The translations under genes and the position numbers were made by a program. This document shows, one piece after another, positions 32,597-41,125 of a stretch of DNA of 64,000 bases. Position 1 is the first letter of the stretch, and each line of letters starts with the position of its first letter. Under the pieces are notes generated by a model, which saw nothing but the letters and a program-made list of their open reading frames with translations, made no database searches and was not told the DNA's origin. The stretch is from Rhodococcus sp. OK519 (GTDB lineage: Bacteria > Actinomycetota > Actinomycetes > Mycobacteriales > Mycobacteriaceae): positions 1 through 64,000 of the forward strand of contig NZ_QAOW01000005.1 in NCBI RefSeq assembly GCF_003051005.1, given 5' to 3'.

Positions 32597-33253
32597 GTGG
32601 ACAGCGCAGGGAATCGATCCGCGGTGATACCGAGCGCGCCGCGCCCTCTGTGGCAGCGGGCCGCGATGACTATCGGCGGGTTCGCGGTTGTTCTGTACGT
32701 CCTCGAGGCGTTCGACACGATCGCCCGAGACAATCCGTTGGACCAGTGGGGGATCGAACCCCGCACCCTCGACGGGTTGTGGGGAATCCTGTTCGCGCCC
32801 GTGCTGCATTTCGGGTGGGGACACCTGCTGGCCAACACGGTGCCGTTCCTGATTCTCGGGTTCCTGGTGCTGATGTCGGGCATCGGCCGGGGGCTCGCGG
32901 CGACCGGCATCATCTGGGTGATCGGCGGCGTCGGCACGTGGTTGACCGGTGGCGTCGGGGCGCACGCCGGTGCGTCCGTCCTGATCTTCGGCTGGCTCAC
33001 GTTCCTGCTGGTGCAGGGCATCTTCACGCGTAGTTTCGGGCAGATCGTGCTCGGCGTCGTGGTGCTGTTCGTCTACGGCGGCATGCTGTGGGGCGTGCTG
33101 CCCGGGCAGTACGGGATCTCGTGGCAGGGCCACCTGTTCGGGGCGATCGGTGGTGTCGCGGCAGCCTGGGTGCTGTCGGCCGACACCCGGCGGAAGGGCG
33201 ATTCGGCGTCGCCGACGATCGGTTCCATCGGGACGACGCGACCGCTTCGCTGA
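32597..33253 (+). CDS. rhomboid-family intramembrane serine protease
   Basis: 218 residues from GTG 32597 with a GGAGGA ribosome site ~10 bases upstream. Six hydrophobic segments. The L1/TM2 mark FGWGHLLANTVPFLILG, the catalytic Ser in AHAGASVLIFG and the catalytic His in WQGHLFGAIGG are all present; the Gly-x-Ser is followed by Val rather than the more usual Gly. It cuts membrane proteins within the bilayer. It corresponds to M. tuberculosis Rv1337. In that species murI follows; here the MBL gene follows directly. Confidence 0.92.
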   Translation: MDSAGNRSAVIPSAPRPLWQRAAMTIGGFAVVLYVLEAFDTIARDNPLDQWGIEPRTLDGLWGILFAPVLHFGWGHLLANTVPFLILGFLVLMSGIGRGLAATGIIWVIGGVGTWLTGGVGAHAGASVLIFGWLTFLLVQGIFTRSFGQIVLGVVVLFVYGGMLWGVLPGQYGISWQGHLFGAIGGVAAAWVLSADTRRKGDSASPTIGSIGTTRPLR

Positions 33254-33376
33254 CTCGATCGTCACACCGTTCGCGGCGGTATCGGCGCATCACAATCCGG
33301 CGTCGGATGTGAGTTGACGCCACCGAAACGGCCCGAAGCTTTTTGAGAGCGCGGTCGTCGTGGCAGCATAGTTTGC

Positions 33377-34135
33377 ATGCGCATTACGGTCCTGGGATGT
33401 TCGGGCAGCGTCTCCGGACCCGACTCGGCTGCTTCGGGTTACTTGTTGACTGCTCCGGGCACCCCGCCGGTCGTCATGGATTTCGGACCCGGCGTGCTCG
33501 GCGCCCTGCAGAAGCATGCTGATCCCGGCGAGGCCACGATCCTGCTCTCACACCTCCACGCGGATCACTGCCTCGACATGCCCGGTCTGCTGGTGTGGCG
33601 GCGCTACCACCCGAAACCGCCCAGCGGGCGTGCCCTCGTCTACGGACCGACGGACAGTGCGTGCCGCATCGGGGTCGCATCCGCCGAGTGCGGCGGGGAA
33701 CTCGACGACATCTCCGACACCATCGACCTGCGTAGCTGGTCGGACGGGCACGTCGCCGCGATCGGCGAACTCACGGTCCAGGCCTACCGTGTGAACCATC
33801 CGCCGGAGTCCTACGGCTTCCGCGTCACCAGCCAGACCGGCCGCGTGCTCGCGTACACGGGCGATACCGGCATGTGCGACGCCGTCGTCGACCTCGCCCG
33901 CGGCGCGGACGTGCTTCTGTCGGAAGCGTCGTGGACACACAGCGTGGACCGACCCGAGGGCATCCACCTGTCCGGCACCGAGGCCGGCCGGGTCGCGACA
34001 CGCGCCGGGGTGGGCGAACTGCTCCTCACCCACATCCCGCCGTGGACGTCCCGCGAGGATGTGATCGCGGAGGCGAAGGCGGAATTCTCGGGCCCCGTGC
34101 ACGCGGTATCCGCCGGGGATGTCTACACCGTCTGA
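33377..34135 (+). CDS. metallo-beta-lactamase-fold hydrolase, cAMP phosphodiesterase-like (Rv1339 type)
   Basis: 252 residues. Metal site: SHLHADHCLDM (HxHxDH), then VNHPPESYGFR, AYTGDTGMCDA with the bridging Asp, and LTHIPPW with the last His. The overall build is RNase Z-like without the exosite. The M. tuberculosis homologue Rv1339 has been reported as an atypical class II cyclic-AMP phosphodiesterase, so this protein may lower cAMP made by cyclases such as the one at 210-1838. It precedes rph by 58 bases. Confidence 0.9.
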   Translation: MRITVLGCSGSVSGPDSAASGYLLTAPGTPPVVMDFGPGVLGALQKHADPGEATILLSHLHADHCLDMPGLLVWRRYHPKPPSGRALVYGPTDSACRIGVASAECGGELDDISDTIDLRSWSDGHVAAIGELTVQAYRVNHPPESYGFRVTSQTGRVLAYTGDTGMCDAVVDLARGADVLLSEASWTHSVDRPEGIHLSGTEAGRVATRAGVGELLLTHIPPWTSREDVIAEAKAEFSGPVHAVSAGDVYTV

Positions 34136-34193
34136 CACCACCCGCTCGACACCGAGGACTCGCTGTCCCGTGTGACGACTAGGCTCTTCGAAC

Positions 34194-34976
34194 GTGACGA
34201 CACGAGAAGACGGTAGGACGGACGACGAGCTCCGCGAGGTTCGCATCACGCGCGGTTTCACCAACCATCCCGCGGGTTCGGTGCTGGTCGAGTTCGGCAA
34301 CACCCGGGTGATGTGCACCGCGAGCGTCGAGCAGGGTGTGCCGCGCTGGCGTAAGGGCTCCGGACTCGGCTGGCTCACCGCCGAGTACGCGATGCTGCCC
34401 GCCGCGACCCACACCCGCAGCGGCCGCGAGTCGGTCAAGGGCAAGGTCGGCGGCCGCACGCAGGAGATCAGCCGGCTGGTCGGCCGGTCGCTCCGCGCAT
34501 GCATCGACCTCGCCGCGATCGGCGAGAACACCATCGCGATCGACTGCGACGTATTGCAGGCCGACGGTGGTACCCGCACCGCGGCGATCACCGGCGCCTA
34601 CGTCGCGCTCGTCGACGCGGTGGCCTACCTGCGCGCAGCGGGCCGTCTGGCCGACCCGCAGCCCATCTCGTGCGCGATCGCCGCGGTCAGCGTCGGTGTC
34701 GTCGACGGCCGTGTTCGTCTGGACCTGCCGTACGAGGAGGACTCGCGCGCCGAGGTCGACATGAACGTCGTCGCGACGGACACGGGCACGCTCGTCGAGA
34801 TCCAGGGCACCGGCGAGGGCGCGACCTTCCCGCGAACCACCCTCGACAAGCTGCTCGACTCGGCGCTCGCCGGCTGCGAAGAGCTGTTCGCGATCCAGCA
34901 GGCTGCGCTGGCCGAGCCATATCCGGGCGTGCTGCCCGAGTCGCCCGAGCCGAAGAAGAAGGCGTTCGGCAGTTGA
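34194..34976 (+). CDS. rph: ribonuclease PH
   Basis: 260 residues from GTG 34194. RNase PH marks: [20 protein letters not shown], the phosphate-binding arginines in [20 protein letters not shown], and [22 protein letters not shown] with catalytic Asp residues. It trims tRNA 3' ends using phosphate and forms hexamers in the cytoplasm. The stop overlaps the rdgB start (TTGA), the usual rph-rdgB pair. Confidence 0.97.
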   Translation: MTTREDGRTDDELREVRITRGFTNHPAGSVLVEFGNTRVMCTASVEQGVPRWRKGSGLGWLTAEYAMLPAATHTRSGRESVKGKVGGRTQEISRLVGRSLRACIDLAAIGENTIAIDCDVLQADGGTRTAAITGAYVALVDAVAYLRAAGRLADPQPISCAIAAVSVGVVDGRVRLDLPYEEDSRAEVDMNVVATDTGTLVEIQGTGEGATFPRTTLDKLLDSALAGCEELFAIQQAALAEPYPGVLPESPEPKKKAFGS

Positions 34977-35590
34977 GCGAGATCCGCAGAGTCCTTGTAG
35001 CCAGCCGCAACGCCAAGAAGCTCGGTGAGCTCCGCCGCGTCCTGGCCGCCGCCGGTATCGACGGACTCGAGGTGATCGGCCTCGACGAGGTGCCCGCATT
35101 CCCCGAGACCCCGGAGACCGGTGCAACGTTCGAGGCCAACGCGATCGTGAAGGCCGTCGACGGCGCTGCGGCCACCGGACTGCCCTGCGTCGCCGACGAT
35201 TCCGGTCTCGAGGTCGATGCGCTCAACGCGATGCCGGGCGTGCTGTCGGCGCGCTGGAGCGGTGGGCACGGCGACGATGCCGCCAACACGGCGCTGCTGC
35301 TCGGTCAGCTCTCGGACGTGCCGGACGAGCGTCGCGGTGCGGCGTTCGTGTCGGCATGCGCGCTCGCGATCCCCGGACAGGACCCCGTCGTGGTGCGTGG
35401 GGAATGGCGCGGCAGGATCGTTCGTGAGCCACGCGGCGAGAACGGGTTCGGCTACGACCCCGTCTTCGAGCCCGAGGGCGAGCAGCGGACATCGGCGCAG
35501 CTTTCGCCGCAGGAGAAGGACGCCGCGTCGCACCGTGGTCGCGCGCTGGCCCAGTTGGTGCCCGCACTGGCGGCGCTGGCACGCCGCTAG
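34973..35590 (+). CDS. rdgB: XTP/dITP pyrophosphatase
   Basis: 205 residues from TTG 34973, which overlaps the rph stop and places [13 protein letters not shown] at the start as in the family. Other marks are [21 protein letters not shown] with metal-binding Asp residues, and [13 protein letters not shown]. It removes deaminated purine nucleotides (ITP, dITP, XTP) from the pool as house-cleaning. A strong terminator follows at 35610. Confidence 0.96.
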   Translation: MSEIRRVLVASRNAKKLGELRRVLAAAGIDGLEVIGLDEVPAFPETPETGATFEANAIVKAVDGAAATGLPCVADDSGLEVDALNAMPGVLSARWSGGHGDDAANTALLLGQLSDVPDERRGAAFVSACALAIPGQDPVVVRGEWRGRIVREPRGENGFGYDPVFEPEGEQRTSAQLSPQEKDAASHRGRALAQLVPALAALARR

Positions 35591-35609
35591 CCGGACCTCT
35601 GGAAACAGA

Positions 35610-35639
35610 CGAAGGGCCCGTCCGTGGACGGGCCCTTCG
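35610..35639. terminator. bidirectional terminator after rdgB
   Basis: Perfect 14-bp arms (35610-35623 and 35626-35639) with only two unpaired bases between; the real loop will open to 4-6 bases. TTGTGGG follows. It lies between the convergent rdgB and the DUF3817 gene and can end both transcripts. Confidence 0.85.
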
Positions 35640-35664
35640 TTGTGGGTCGGTGCGGGTGAGCCGC

Positions 35665-36045
35665 TCAGACGCCGAAGTCCTTCTTGACCTGCTGGGTGCG
35701 CCAGTGTTCGACGAAGAACGACAGGAAGGGGATGGTGCCGGCGAGGAGCGTGCCGATGGTGCGGCCCGCGGGCCAGCGCACCTTGACCGCGAGGTCGATG
35801 GTGAGGATCAGGTACACGAAGTAGACCCAGCCGTGGACGATCGCGATCCAGGCGGGGAGGTTGTCGACGCTGAAGATGTACTTGGCGACCATCTCGGCGG
35901 TGAGCACCAGGAGCCAGATGCCGGTCGCGTACGCGAGAACGCGGTAGCGAAGCAGCGCGGATGCGATCTTCTTGTTGTCCTGCTGCGTCGGTGCCGCCGC
36001 GGTCGCGGTCTGCTGTGGGGTGGTCTCGCTGGGGCCGCCGCTCAC
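35665..36045 (-). CDS. DUF3817-family small membrane protein (Rv1342c-like)
   Basis: 126 residues. A ~25-residue hydrophilic, Gln/Thr-rich tail precedes three membrane segments with the family signature LRYRVLAYATGIWLLVL and VHGWVYFVYLIL. It is a paralogue of the protein at 5792-6163. The start ATG overlaps the stop of the gene before it (ATGA). Function unknown. Confidence 0.9.
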   Translation of the reverse strand: MSGGPSETTPQQTATAAAPTQQDNKKIASALLRYRVLAYATGIWLLVLTAEMVAKYIFSVDNLPAWIAIVHGWVYFVYLILTIDLAVKVRWPAGRTIGTLLAGTIPFLSFFVEHWRTQQVKKDFGV

Positions 36046-36440
36046 TTGTCGCTCCTATCGGGCTCGCGAGCGGAGAGCTCGGCGAGATAATCGTTGTACT
36101 CGAGCATCTGCCGAGCCTCGGGGTCGTCCAGGTCTGCGGACGTGGGCGTCGTGTTCGTCCGCGTCGGCAGCAGCCCCTCGGGGACATCGGTGGGCTCGTC
36201 GTCCTTCGCAGTGGCGGCGCCCTCGTCGTCACCGTCCTCGAGCTGCACGAACCGCCGATACGCATACACCACGAACGCCGCGAAAAGCGGCCACTGGAAG
36301 GCGTAGCCCAGGTTCTGTCCGGTGCCGCCGACGGCTTCGAAACGCATCCACTGCCACCAGCCGAGCCCCAGGCATCCGAGGGATGCAACGACGACCAGCA
36401 GAATCAGGGCTGGTCGGCTCTTTCGACGGGTTCGGGCCAC
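36042..36440 (-). CDS. conserved single-pair membrane protein (Rv1343c-like)
   Basis: 132 residues from GTG 36440 (upstream frame is non-coding). One or two hydrophobic segments near the start (ALILLVVVASLGCLGLGWW and FAAFVVYAYRRF) and a long acidic cytoplasmic tail ending in NDYLAELSARE. M. tuberculosis has a similar gene (Rv1343c, lprD) beside its DUF3817 gene, sometimes called a lipoprotein; the Cys in LGCLGLG could be a lipobox but fits poorly. Translationally coupled to the DUF3817 gene. Confidence 0.85.
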   Translation of the reverse strand: MARTRRKSRPALILLVVVASLGCLGLGWWQWMRFEAVGGTGQNLGYAFQWPLFAAFVVYAYRRFVQLEDGDDEGAATAKDDEPTDVPEGLLPTRTNTTPTSADLDDPEARQMLEYNDYLAELSAREPDRSDK

Positions 36441-36705
36441 ACTTCGACGGTACCCGAGGTGGGGAGCCTCCCTGTAGGGGTGCCGGGTGGTTCTGGTCAC
36501 CTGAGCTGCGACGCAGCGACTGTCCGGGCTGCGTTTCGTTCCGTGCGGGTCGTCTGGCAGAATGAACCGCTGTTCGTCGCATCCGGTTCCGTACCGCGCG
36601 ACGGTCACAGGAAAGTGGCAAAACCGGACTCACCACCCTGGTGGGTCGCTGAATTGCACGTGACACGTGCGCACTCGTGTGCGCGCTGAAGGAGAACCGC
36701 AGCTC

Positions 36706-37149
36706 ATGGCTGTCAAGATCAAGCTCACCCGCCTCGGCAAGATCCGCAACCCGCAGTACCGGATCGTCATCGCCGACTCTCGCACCCGTCGTAACGGCCG
36801 TGCGATCGAGACCATCGGCAAGTACCACCCCAAGGAAGAGCCCTCGCTGATCGAGATCGATTCCGAGCGCGCTCAGTACTGGCTGAGTGTCGGCGCGCAG
36901 CCGACCGAGCCGGTCGAGAACCTGCTGAAGATCACCGGTGACTGGCAGAAGTTCAAGGGCCTGCCGGGCACCGAGGGCACCCTGCGCGTCAAGGAAGCCA
37001 AGCCGTCCAAGCTGGAGCTGTTCCAGGCTGCGCTGGCGCAGGCCGAGAACGAGCCGGCCGCCGAGGCCATCACCCCCAAGAAGAAGAAGGCCGCCAAGGA
37101 CGCAGAGGCTGAGGCTCCTGCCGCCGAGTCCACCGAGGCTGCCGAGTAA
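36706..37149 (+). CDS. rpsP: 30S ribosomal protein S16
   Basis: 147 residues from ATG 36706 with AAGGAG 12 bases upstream. Residues 1-85 are the S16 core ([35 protein letters not shown]). The C-terminal ~50 residues are an Ala/Glu/Lys-rich extension typical of actinobacteria. First gene of rpsP-KH-rimM-trmD. Confidence 0.98.
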   Translation: MAVKIKLTRLGKIRNPQYRIVIADSRTRRNGRAIETIGKYHPKEEPSLIEIDSERAQYWLSVGAQPTEPVENLLKITGDWQKFKGLPGTEGTLRVKEAKPSKLELFQAALAQAENEPAAEAITPKKKKAAKDAEAEAPAAESTEAAE

Positions 37150-37391
37150 TGAGCGCCGTTGTCGCCGATGCCGTCGAGCATCTCGTCCGTGGGATCGTCG
37201 CCAACCCCGACGACGTTCGCGTCGAGCTGATCACGGGGCGTCGGGGACGCACCGTCGAGGTGCATGTGCACCCCGACGATCTCGGTAAGGTGATCGGTCG
37301 CGGTGGTCGTACCGCGACCGCCCTGCGGACCCTGGTCTCCGGTATCGGTGGCCGTGGAATCCGCGTCGACGTCGTCGACACCGATCAGTAG
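37149..37391 (+). CDS. khpA: KH-domain RNA-binding protein KhpA
   Basis: 80 residues whose ATG overlaps the rpsP stop (TAATG). A single KH domain with the GxxG-type loop in LGKVIGRGGRTATALRTL. Homologues bind RNA with KhpB and affect ribosome assembly and small RNAs; M. tuberculosis Rv2908c is the positional equivalent. Confidence 0.95.
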   Translation: MSAVVADAVEHLVRGIVANPDDVRVELITGRRGRTVEVHVHPDDLGKVIGRGGRTATALRTLVSGIGGRGIRVDVVDTDQ

Positions 37392-37397
37392 GACGCA

Positions 37398-37964
37398 GTG
37401 GAACTCGTTGTAGGCCGCATCGCCAAGGCGCACGGCATCAAGGGCGAACTGGTCGTAGAGGTTCGCACTGACGAACCCGAGGATCGTTTCGTCGTCGGTG
37501 CCGAACTGCGTGGTCGCAAGCCGCGCGAGAGCAAGCTGCACACGTACACGGTGGAAGCCGCCCGGGATCATTCCGGGCGGCTTCTGCTGCGCCTCGAGGG
37601 CGTAGCCGATCGCTCCGCCGCGGACAACCTGCGCGGCACGCTGTTCGTGATCGACACCGCAGATCTCACACCGTCCGACGATCCGGACGAGTTCTACGAT
37701 CACGAGCTCGAGGGTCTGGCCGTGCGGATCGCCGCTGGACGCCCCGACGCCGGTACTCCCATCGGCACGGTGATCGAGGTATTGCATTCCGCTGCAGGAG
37801 AACTGCTGTCCATTCGCCGTGAGGGCGAGACATCCGGCGAGCTGTTGGTGCCGTTCGTCACGGCCATCGTGCCGAGGGTCTCGGTGGCTGACGGCGTCAT
37901 CGAGATCGATCCGCCGGAAGGCCTGCTGGACCCGGACTTCGGCGACAGCCGCAACGAGGAGTGA
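37398..37964 (+). CDS. rimM: 16S rRNA processing protein RimM
   Basis: 188 residues from GTG 37398. N-terminal RimM domain ([19 protein letters not shown]) and C-terminal PRC-barrel ([17 protein letters not shown] ... [22 protein letters not shown]). It helps maturation of the 30S head by binding S19. Six bases separate it from khpA and ten from trmD. Confidence 0.97.
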   Translation: MELVVGRIAKAHGIKGELVVEVRTDEPEDRFVVGAELRGRKPRESKLHTYTVEAARDHSGRLLLRLEGVADRSAADNLRGTLFVIDTADLTPSDDPDEFYDHELEGLAVRIAAGRPDAGTPIGTVIEVLHSAAGELLSIRREGETSGELLVPFVTAIVPRVSVADGVIEIDPPEGLLDPDFGDSRNEE

Positions 37965-37974
37965 CCGAACCGCC

Positions 37975-38673
37975 GTGCGTCTGGACGTAGTCACGATCTT
38001 CCCCGAGTACCTCGAGCCGCTTCGCGCCGCTCTGCTCGGTAAGGCGATCGACAAGGGACTCATCTCCGTCGGTGTCCACGATCTGCGACGCTGGACCCAC
38101 GACGTACACAAGGCCGTGGACGATTCGCCGTACGGGGGCGGCCCCGGGATGGTCATGAAGCCGACCGTGTGGGGCGACGCTCTCGACGAGGTTCTCACCG
38201 ACGAGACCGGCGAACCCGACTCCGAGGCGCTACTCGTCGTTCCTACCCCCGCCGGAGTCCCGTTCACTCAGGCCACCGCGCACCGGTGGGCGCAGGAGAA
38301 GCACCTGGTGTTCGCTTGCGGCCGATACGAGGGCATCGACCAGCGTGTGTTCGACGACGCGGCTCGCCGCGTGCGCGTCGAGGAAGTCTCCATCGGCGAC
38401 TACGTCCTCATCGGCGGCGAGGCCGCGGTCCTCGTCATGGTCGAGGCCGTCGTGCGCCTCCTGCCGGGCGTCCTCGGCAATCAGCAGTCCCATGAGGAGG
38501 ATTCGTTCTCCGACGGGCTCCTCGAGGGCCCCAGCTACACGCGTCCGGTCAGTTGGCGTGGACTGGACGTCCCGCCGGTCCTCCTGTCGGGGGATCACGC
38601 GAAGGTCGCGGCCTGGCGGCGTGCCCAGTCCCTACAGCGCACAGCGGAGCGTCGGCCCGATCTCCTTTCCTGA
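37975..38673 (+). CDS. trmD: tRNA (guanine-37-N1)-methyltransferase
   Basis: 232 residues from GTG 37975. SPOUT trefoil-knot enzyme: [21 protein letters not shown] at the start, [26 protein letters not shown] and [20 protein letters not shown] forming the SAM site. It methylates G37 next to the anticodon and prevents frameshifts. Last gene of the rpsP operon. Confidence 0.97.
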   Translation: MRLDVVTIFPEYLEPLRAALLGKAIDKGLISVGVHDLRRWTHDVHKAVDDSPYGGGPGMVMKPTVWGDALDEVLTDETGEPDSEALLVVPTPAGVPFTQATAHRWAQEKHLVFACGRYEGIDQRVFDDAARRVRVEEVSIGDYVLIGGEAAVLVMVEAVVRLLPGVLGNQQSHEEDSFSDGLLEGPSYTRPVSWRGLDVPPVLLSGDHAKVAAWRRAQSLQRTAERRPDLLS

Positions 38674-38740
38674 TCGGTGACCAGACTTCCTTGACCCGCC
38701 GCGTGGTCCGCGAGTAGGCAGGAACTCGAGGTGACCGGCG

Positions 38741-40114
38741 ATGACTGATGTCGACTATTGCGTCGTAGGAGCAGGGTTCGCGGGGTTGACCGCAGCGCTG
38801 CGCCTGAAACAGGCCGGCCGTTCCGTCGTCGTACTCGAGGCGCGGGATCGGATCGGCGGACGCACCTTCACCGAGGTTCGCGGGGGCGGACTGTGGATCG
38901 ACCGCGGTGGGGCGTGGATCGGTCCGGGCCAGGATCGCATCCAAGCCCTGATGTCCGAGTTCGGGGTTCCCTCTTACAAGCAGTACACGGACGGCGCCGC
39001 GATGATGGTCGTCGATGGCAAGCAGTACCGCTACCAGGGCACGATCCCGATGACGATGAGCCCGTGGGCCGTCGCGAACCTGGGGACGGTGTTCCTCGAG
39101 CTGGGCGAACTGTGCAAGACGATTCCGCTGGACGCGCCATGGGAGGCCAAGCGTGCCGCCGAGTGGGACCGGATCAGCCTCGCGAAGTGGCTCGACGACA
39201 ACGTTCTGTCGAAGCCGGCCCGGGAACTGCTCGAGATGGCGATCGCCGGCTGCTACACGTCGGCGGCGTCGGAGGTGTCGTTCCTGTTCGTCCTTTATCA
39301 GATGGCCTCCGGGGGCGGTCCCGGTTTCGTGCTGGGGGTGAAGGACGCCGCGCAGGACGCCCGGCCCGTCGGCGGAATGCGGGCGATCTACGAACCGATG
39401 GCGGTGGAAGTCGGTCGATCCCTGCATCTTTCGCAGCCGGTGCGGGTCATCGAGCAGGATGCCGAGGGGGTGACTGTGTGCACCGACCAGTCGACGGTGC
39501 GGGCACGCCGCGCCGTGGTCACCGTGCCGCTCGCGACGGCCTCCCAGATTCGGTACGAGCCCATGCTCCCGGTCGATCGTTCGATGTTGCACCAGCGGAT
39601 GCCGAGCGGCGCGATCCTCAAGATCGCCGTCGTCTACGACGAACCGTTCTGGCGGGCGGACGGGTTGTCCGGCCAATCGGCCGCGCCCGGTTCGGCCGCG
39701 ATGGTCACCATCGATGCGAGCACCGACGCACTCACCCCCGGCGTTCTGTGTGTCATCGTCGAGGGTCCGGCCGCCCGCGCCCTCGGCCGGATGACCGCGA
39801 CCGATCGCCGCGGTGCCGTGCTGTCGGAGCTGACGGAGAGATTCGGGGCGTCGGCCGCCGCGCCCGTCGACTACGTCGAGCAGGACTGGACCGGCGAGCG
39901 CTACTCGGGTGGCGGGATGCTGAGTCACGCGCCCACCGGAGTACTCACCGAATTCGGTGCGGCCCTGCGGGAATCGTGCGGGCGCGTCCACTGGGCGGGC
40001 ACCGAAAGCTCCGCGGTGATGTGCGGGTGGGTCGACGGCGCGGTGCGGTCGGGGGAGCGTGCCGCGCGTGAGGTGATCGCCGCGGACGCCCTCGTCGGCG
40101 TCGACCGCGGTTAG
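38741..40114 (+). CDS. flavin-dependent monoamine/putrescine oxidase
   Basis: 457 residues. FAD-binding GAGFAGLTAALRLKQAG and RDRIGGRTFTEV at the N-terminus; C-terminal FAD motif HWAGTESSAVMCGWVDGAVRSGERAA. In eukaryotic MAO a Cys in an SGGCY-type loop binds FAD covalently; here the segment is YSGGGMLSHAPTG, so FAD is probably non-covalent, as in Rhodococcus putrescine oxidase. It should oxidise primary amines or polyamines to aldehydes with H2O2 release. It is inserted between trmD and the lppW-like gene and converges with the latter (4-base overlap). Confidence 0.9.
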   Translation: MTDVDYCVVGAGFAGLTAALRLKQAGRSVVVLEARDRIGGRTFTEVRGGGLWIDRGGAWIGPGQDRIQALMSEFGVPSYKQYTDGAAMMVVDGKQYRYQGTIPMTMSPWAVANLGTVFLELGELCKTIPLDAPWEAKRAAEWDRISLAKWLDDNVLSKPARELLEMAIAGCYTSAASEVSFLFVLYQMASGGGPGFVLGVKDAAQDARPVGGMRAIYEPMAVEVGRSLHLSQPVRVIEQDAEGVTVCTDQSTVRARRAVVTVPLATASQIRYEPMLPVDRSMLHQRMPSGAILKIAVVYDEPFWRADGLSGQSAAPGSAAMVTIDASTDALTPGVLCVIVEGPAARALGRMTATDRRGAVLSELTERFGASAAAPVDYVEQDWTGERYSGGGMLSHAPTGVLTEFGAALRESCGRVHWAGTESSAVMCGWVDGAVRSGERAAREVIAADALVGVDRG

Positions 40115-41085
40115 CCGATCCGCCCGTCCGGGAACACTGTTCGCACGATGTCGGTGATCGTCTCCCGCGCATGCAAGGCACTGGCGTCGTCGACGGCCGC
40201 GGTGATCGAGGTGTCCGGGTAGTCGGTGTCGGCGTCCCCGTAGTCGAGCGCTTCCCGGGACACGAGCACCAGCACGTAGCGGTCGCCGGGTCCGATCACC
40301 CCGGTCGACACGTGCGTCCACAGGTCGTCGATGCAGCACATCCAGCCCTGCTTGACCGCGATGCCGGCCTCTCCGGGTAAGCCGGCGGGTAGGCCGAAGG
40401 TCTGGTCGTAGCCGTCCGCGGCGGTCGGACTGGACTTGTGCAGATATCCCAGCAGTTCGTCGCGGTGCGTCGGATCGAGGCCGCCGCGGCCGTCGAGCAC
40501 GGCCGCGTAGTAGTCGACCAGATCGTGGCCGGTCGTCGTCGTGTTCCACCAGTTGTCGTCGTACGGGACTGCAGTGTCGGGAAGCTCGTACCGGGATACG
40601 ACGTCGAGCACGATGTCGGAAGTGCCGTACTCGTTCCACAGTTCGTTGGCCGCGTCGTCGTCGGAGTTCTCGAGCATGCGGGCCACCAGGGCGTGCTCGT
40701 CGTCGGTGAGTTCCAGTTTCGCGGTCGTCTCGCGAAAGAGGAGGTCGTCGGCGATGAAGAGTTTCGCGACCGAAGCCGTCGGGAACGGGGTGGCGTCGGC
40801 GAAGGACTCATAATGGCCGTCACGCCGGTCGAGCAGCGCGATCGTCACGTCCGCGCCGCGTTCGGTGGCGTCGACGACGGCCTGGGTGATCCGGCCCTCG
40901 AATGTGACCGGCACGGCGTCGACCCCGACGTCGGTGGCGGCGTTCTGGCGCCGACTGTCGGCGGTCGTCCCGTCGTCGGACGGTGTCGCGCAGGCTGCGA
41001 GCGCGGTGGCGGCGAGGCAGGCGACGACGAGTCGTCGCGCGCGTCCGGCCACCGGATCCTCCACCACATCGTTCGCCAGCCTCAT
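40111..41085 (-). CDS. lppW: class A beta-lactamase-fold lipoprotein (LppW-like)
   Basis: 324 residues from ATG 41085, chosen for its lipoprotein signal: RRLVVACLAATALAAC with a good lipobox. The mature part has a serine-hydrolase layout: FPTASVAKLFIADDLL (SxxK), ENSDDDAANELW in the SDN position, and AVKQGWMCCIDDLW in the KTG position (Lys-Gln-Gly). The variant third motif makes penicillin hydrolysis doubtful. M. tuberculosis LppW (Rv2905) lies between trmD and rplS as here. Divergent from tex. Confidence 0.85.
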   Translation of the reverse strand: MRLANDVVEDPVAGRARRLVVACLAATALAACATPSDDGTTADSRRQNAATDVGVDAVPVTFEGRITQAVVDATERGADVTIALLDRRDGHYESFADATPFPTASVAKLFIADDLLFRETTAKLELTDDEHALVARMLENSDDDAANELWNEYGTSDIVLDVVSRYELPDTAVPYDDNWWNTTTTGHDLVDYYAAVLDGRGGLDPTHRDELLGYLHKSSPTAADGYDQTFGLPAGLPGEAGIAVKQGWMCCIDDLWTHVSTGVIGPGDRYVLVLVSREALDYGDADTDYPDTSITAAVDDASALHARETITDIVRTVFPDGRIG

Positions 41086-41125
41086 TACCGGCGACCAGAT
41101 CAGGCTAGCGGTAGGGTCGATCGCC

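Noticed and set aside
40111-41085. Functional beta-lactamase
   Set aside because: SxxK is present, but the KTG motif is replaced by Lys-Gln-Gly and the context is the LppW locus, so antibiotic hydrolysis is not supported.
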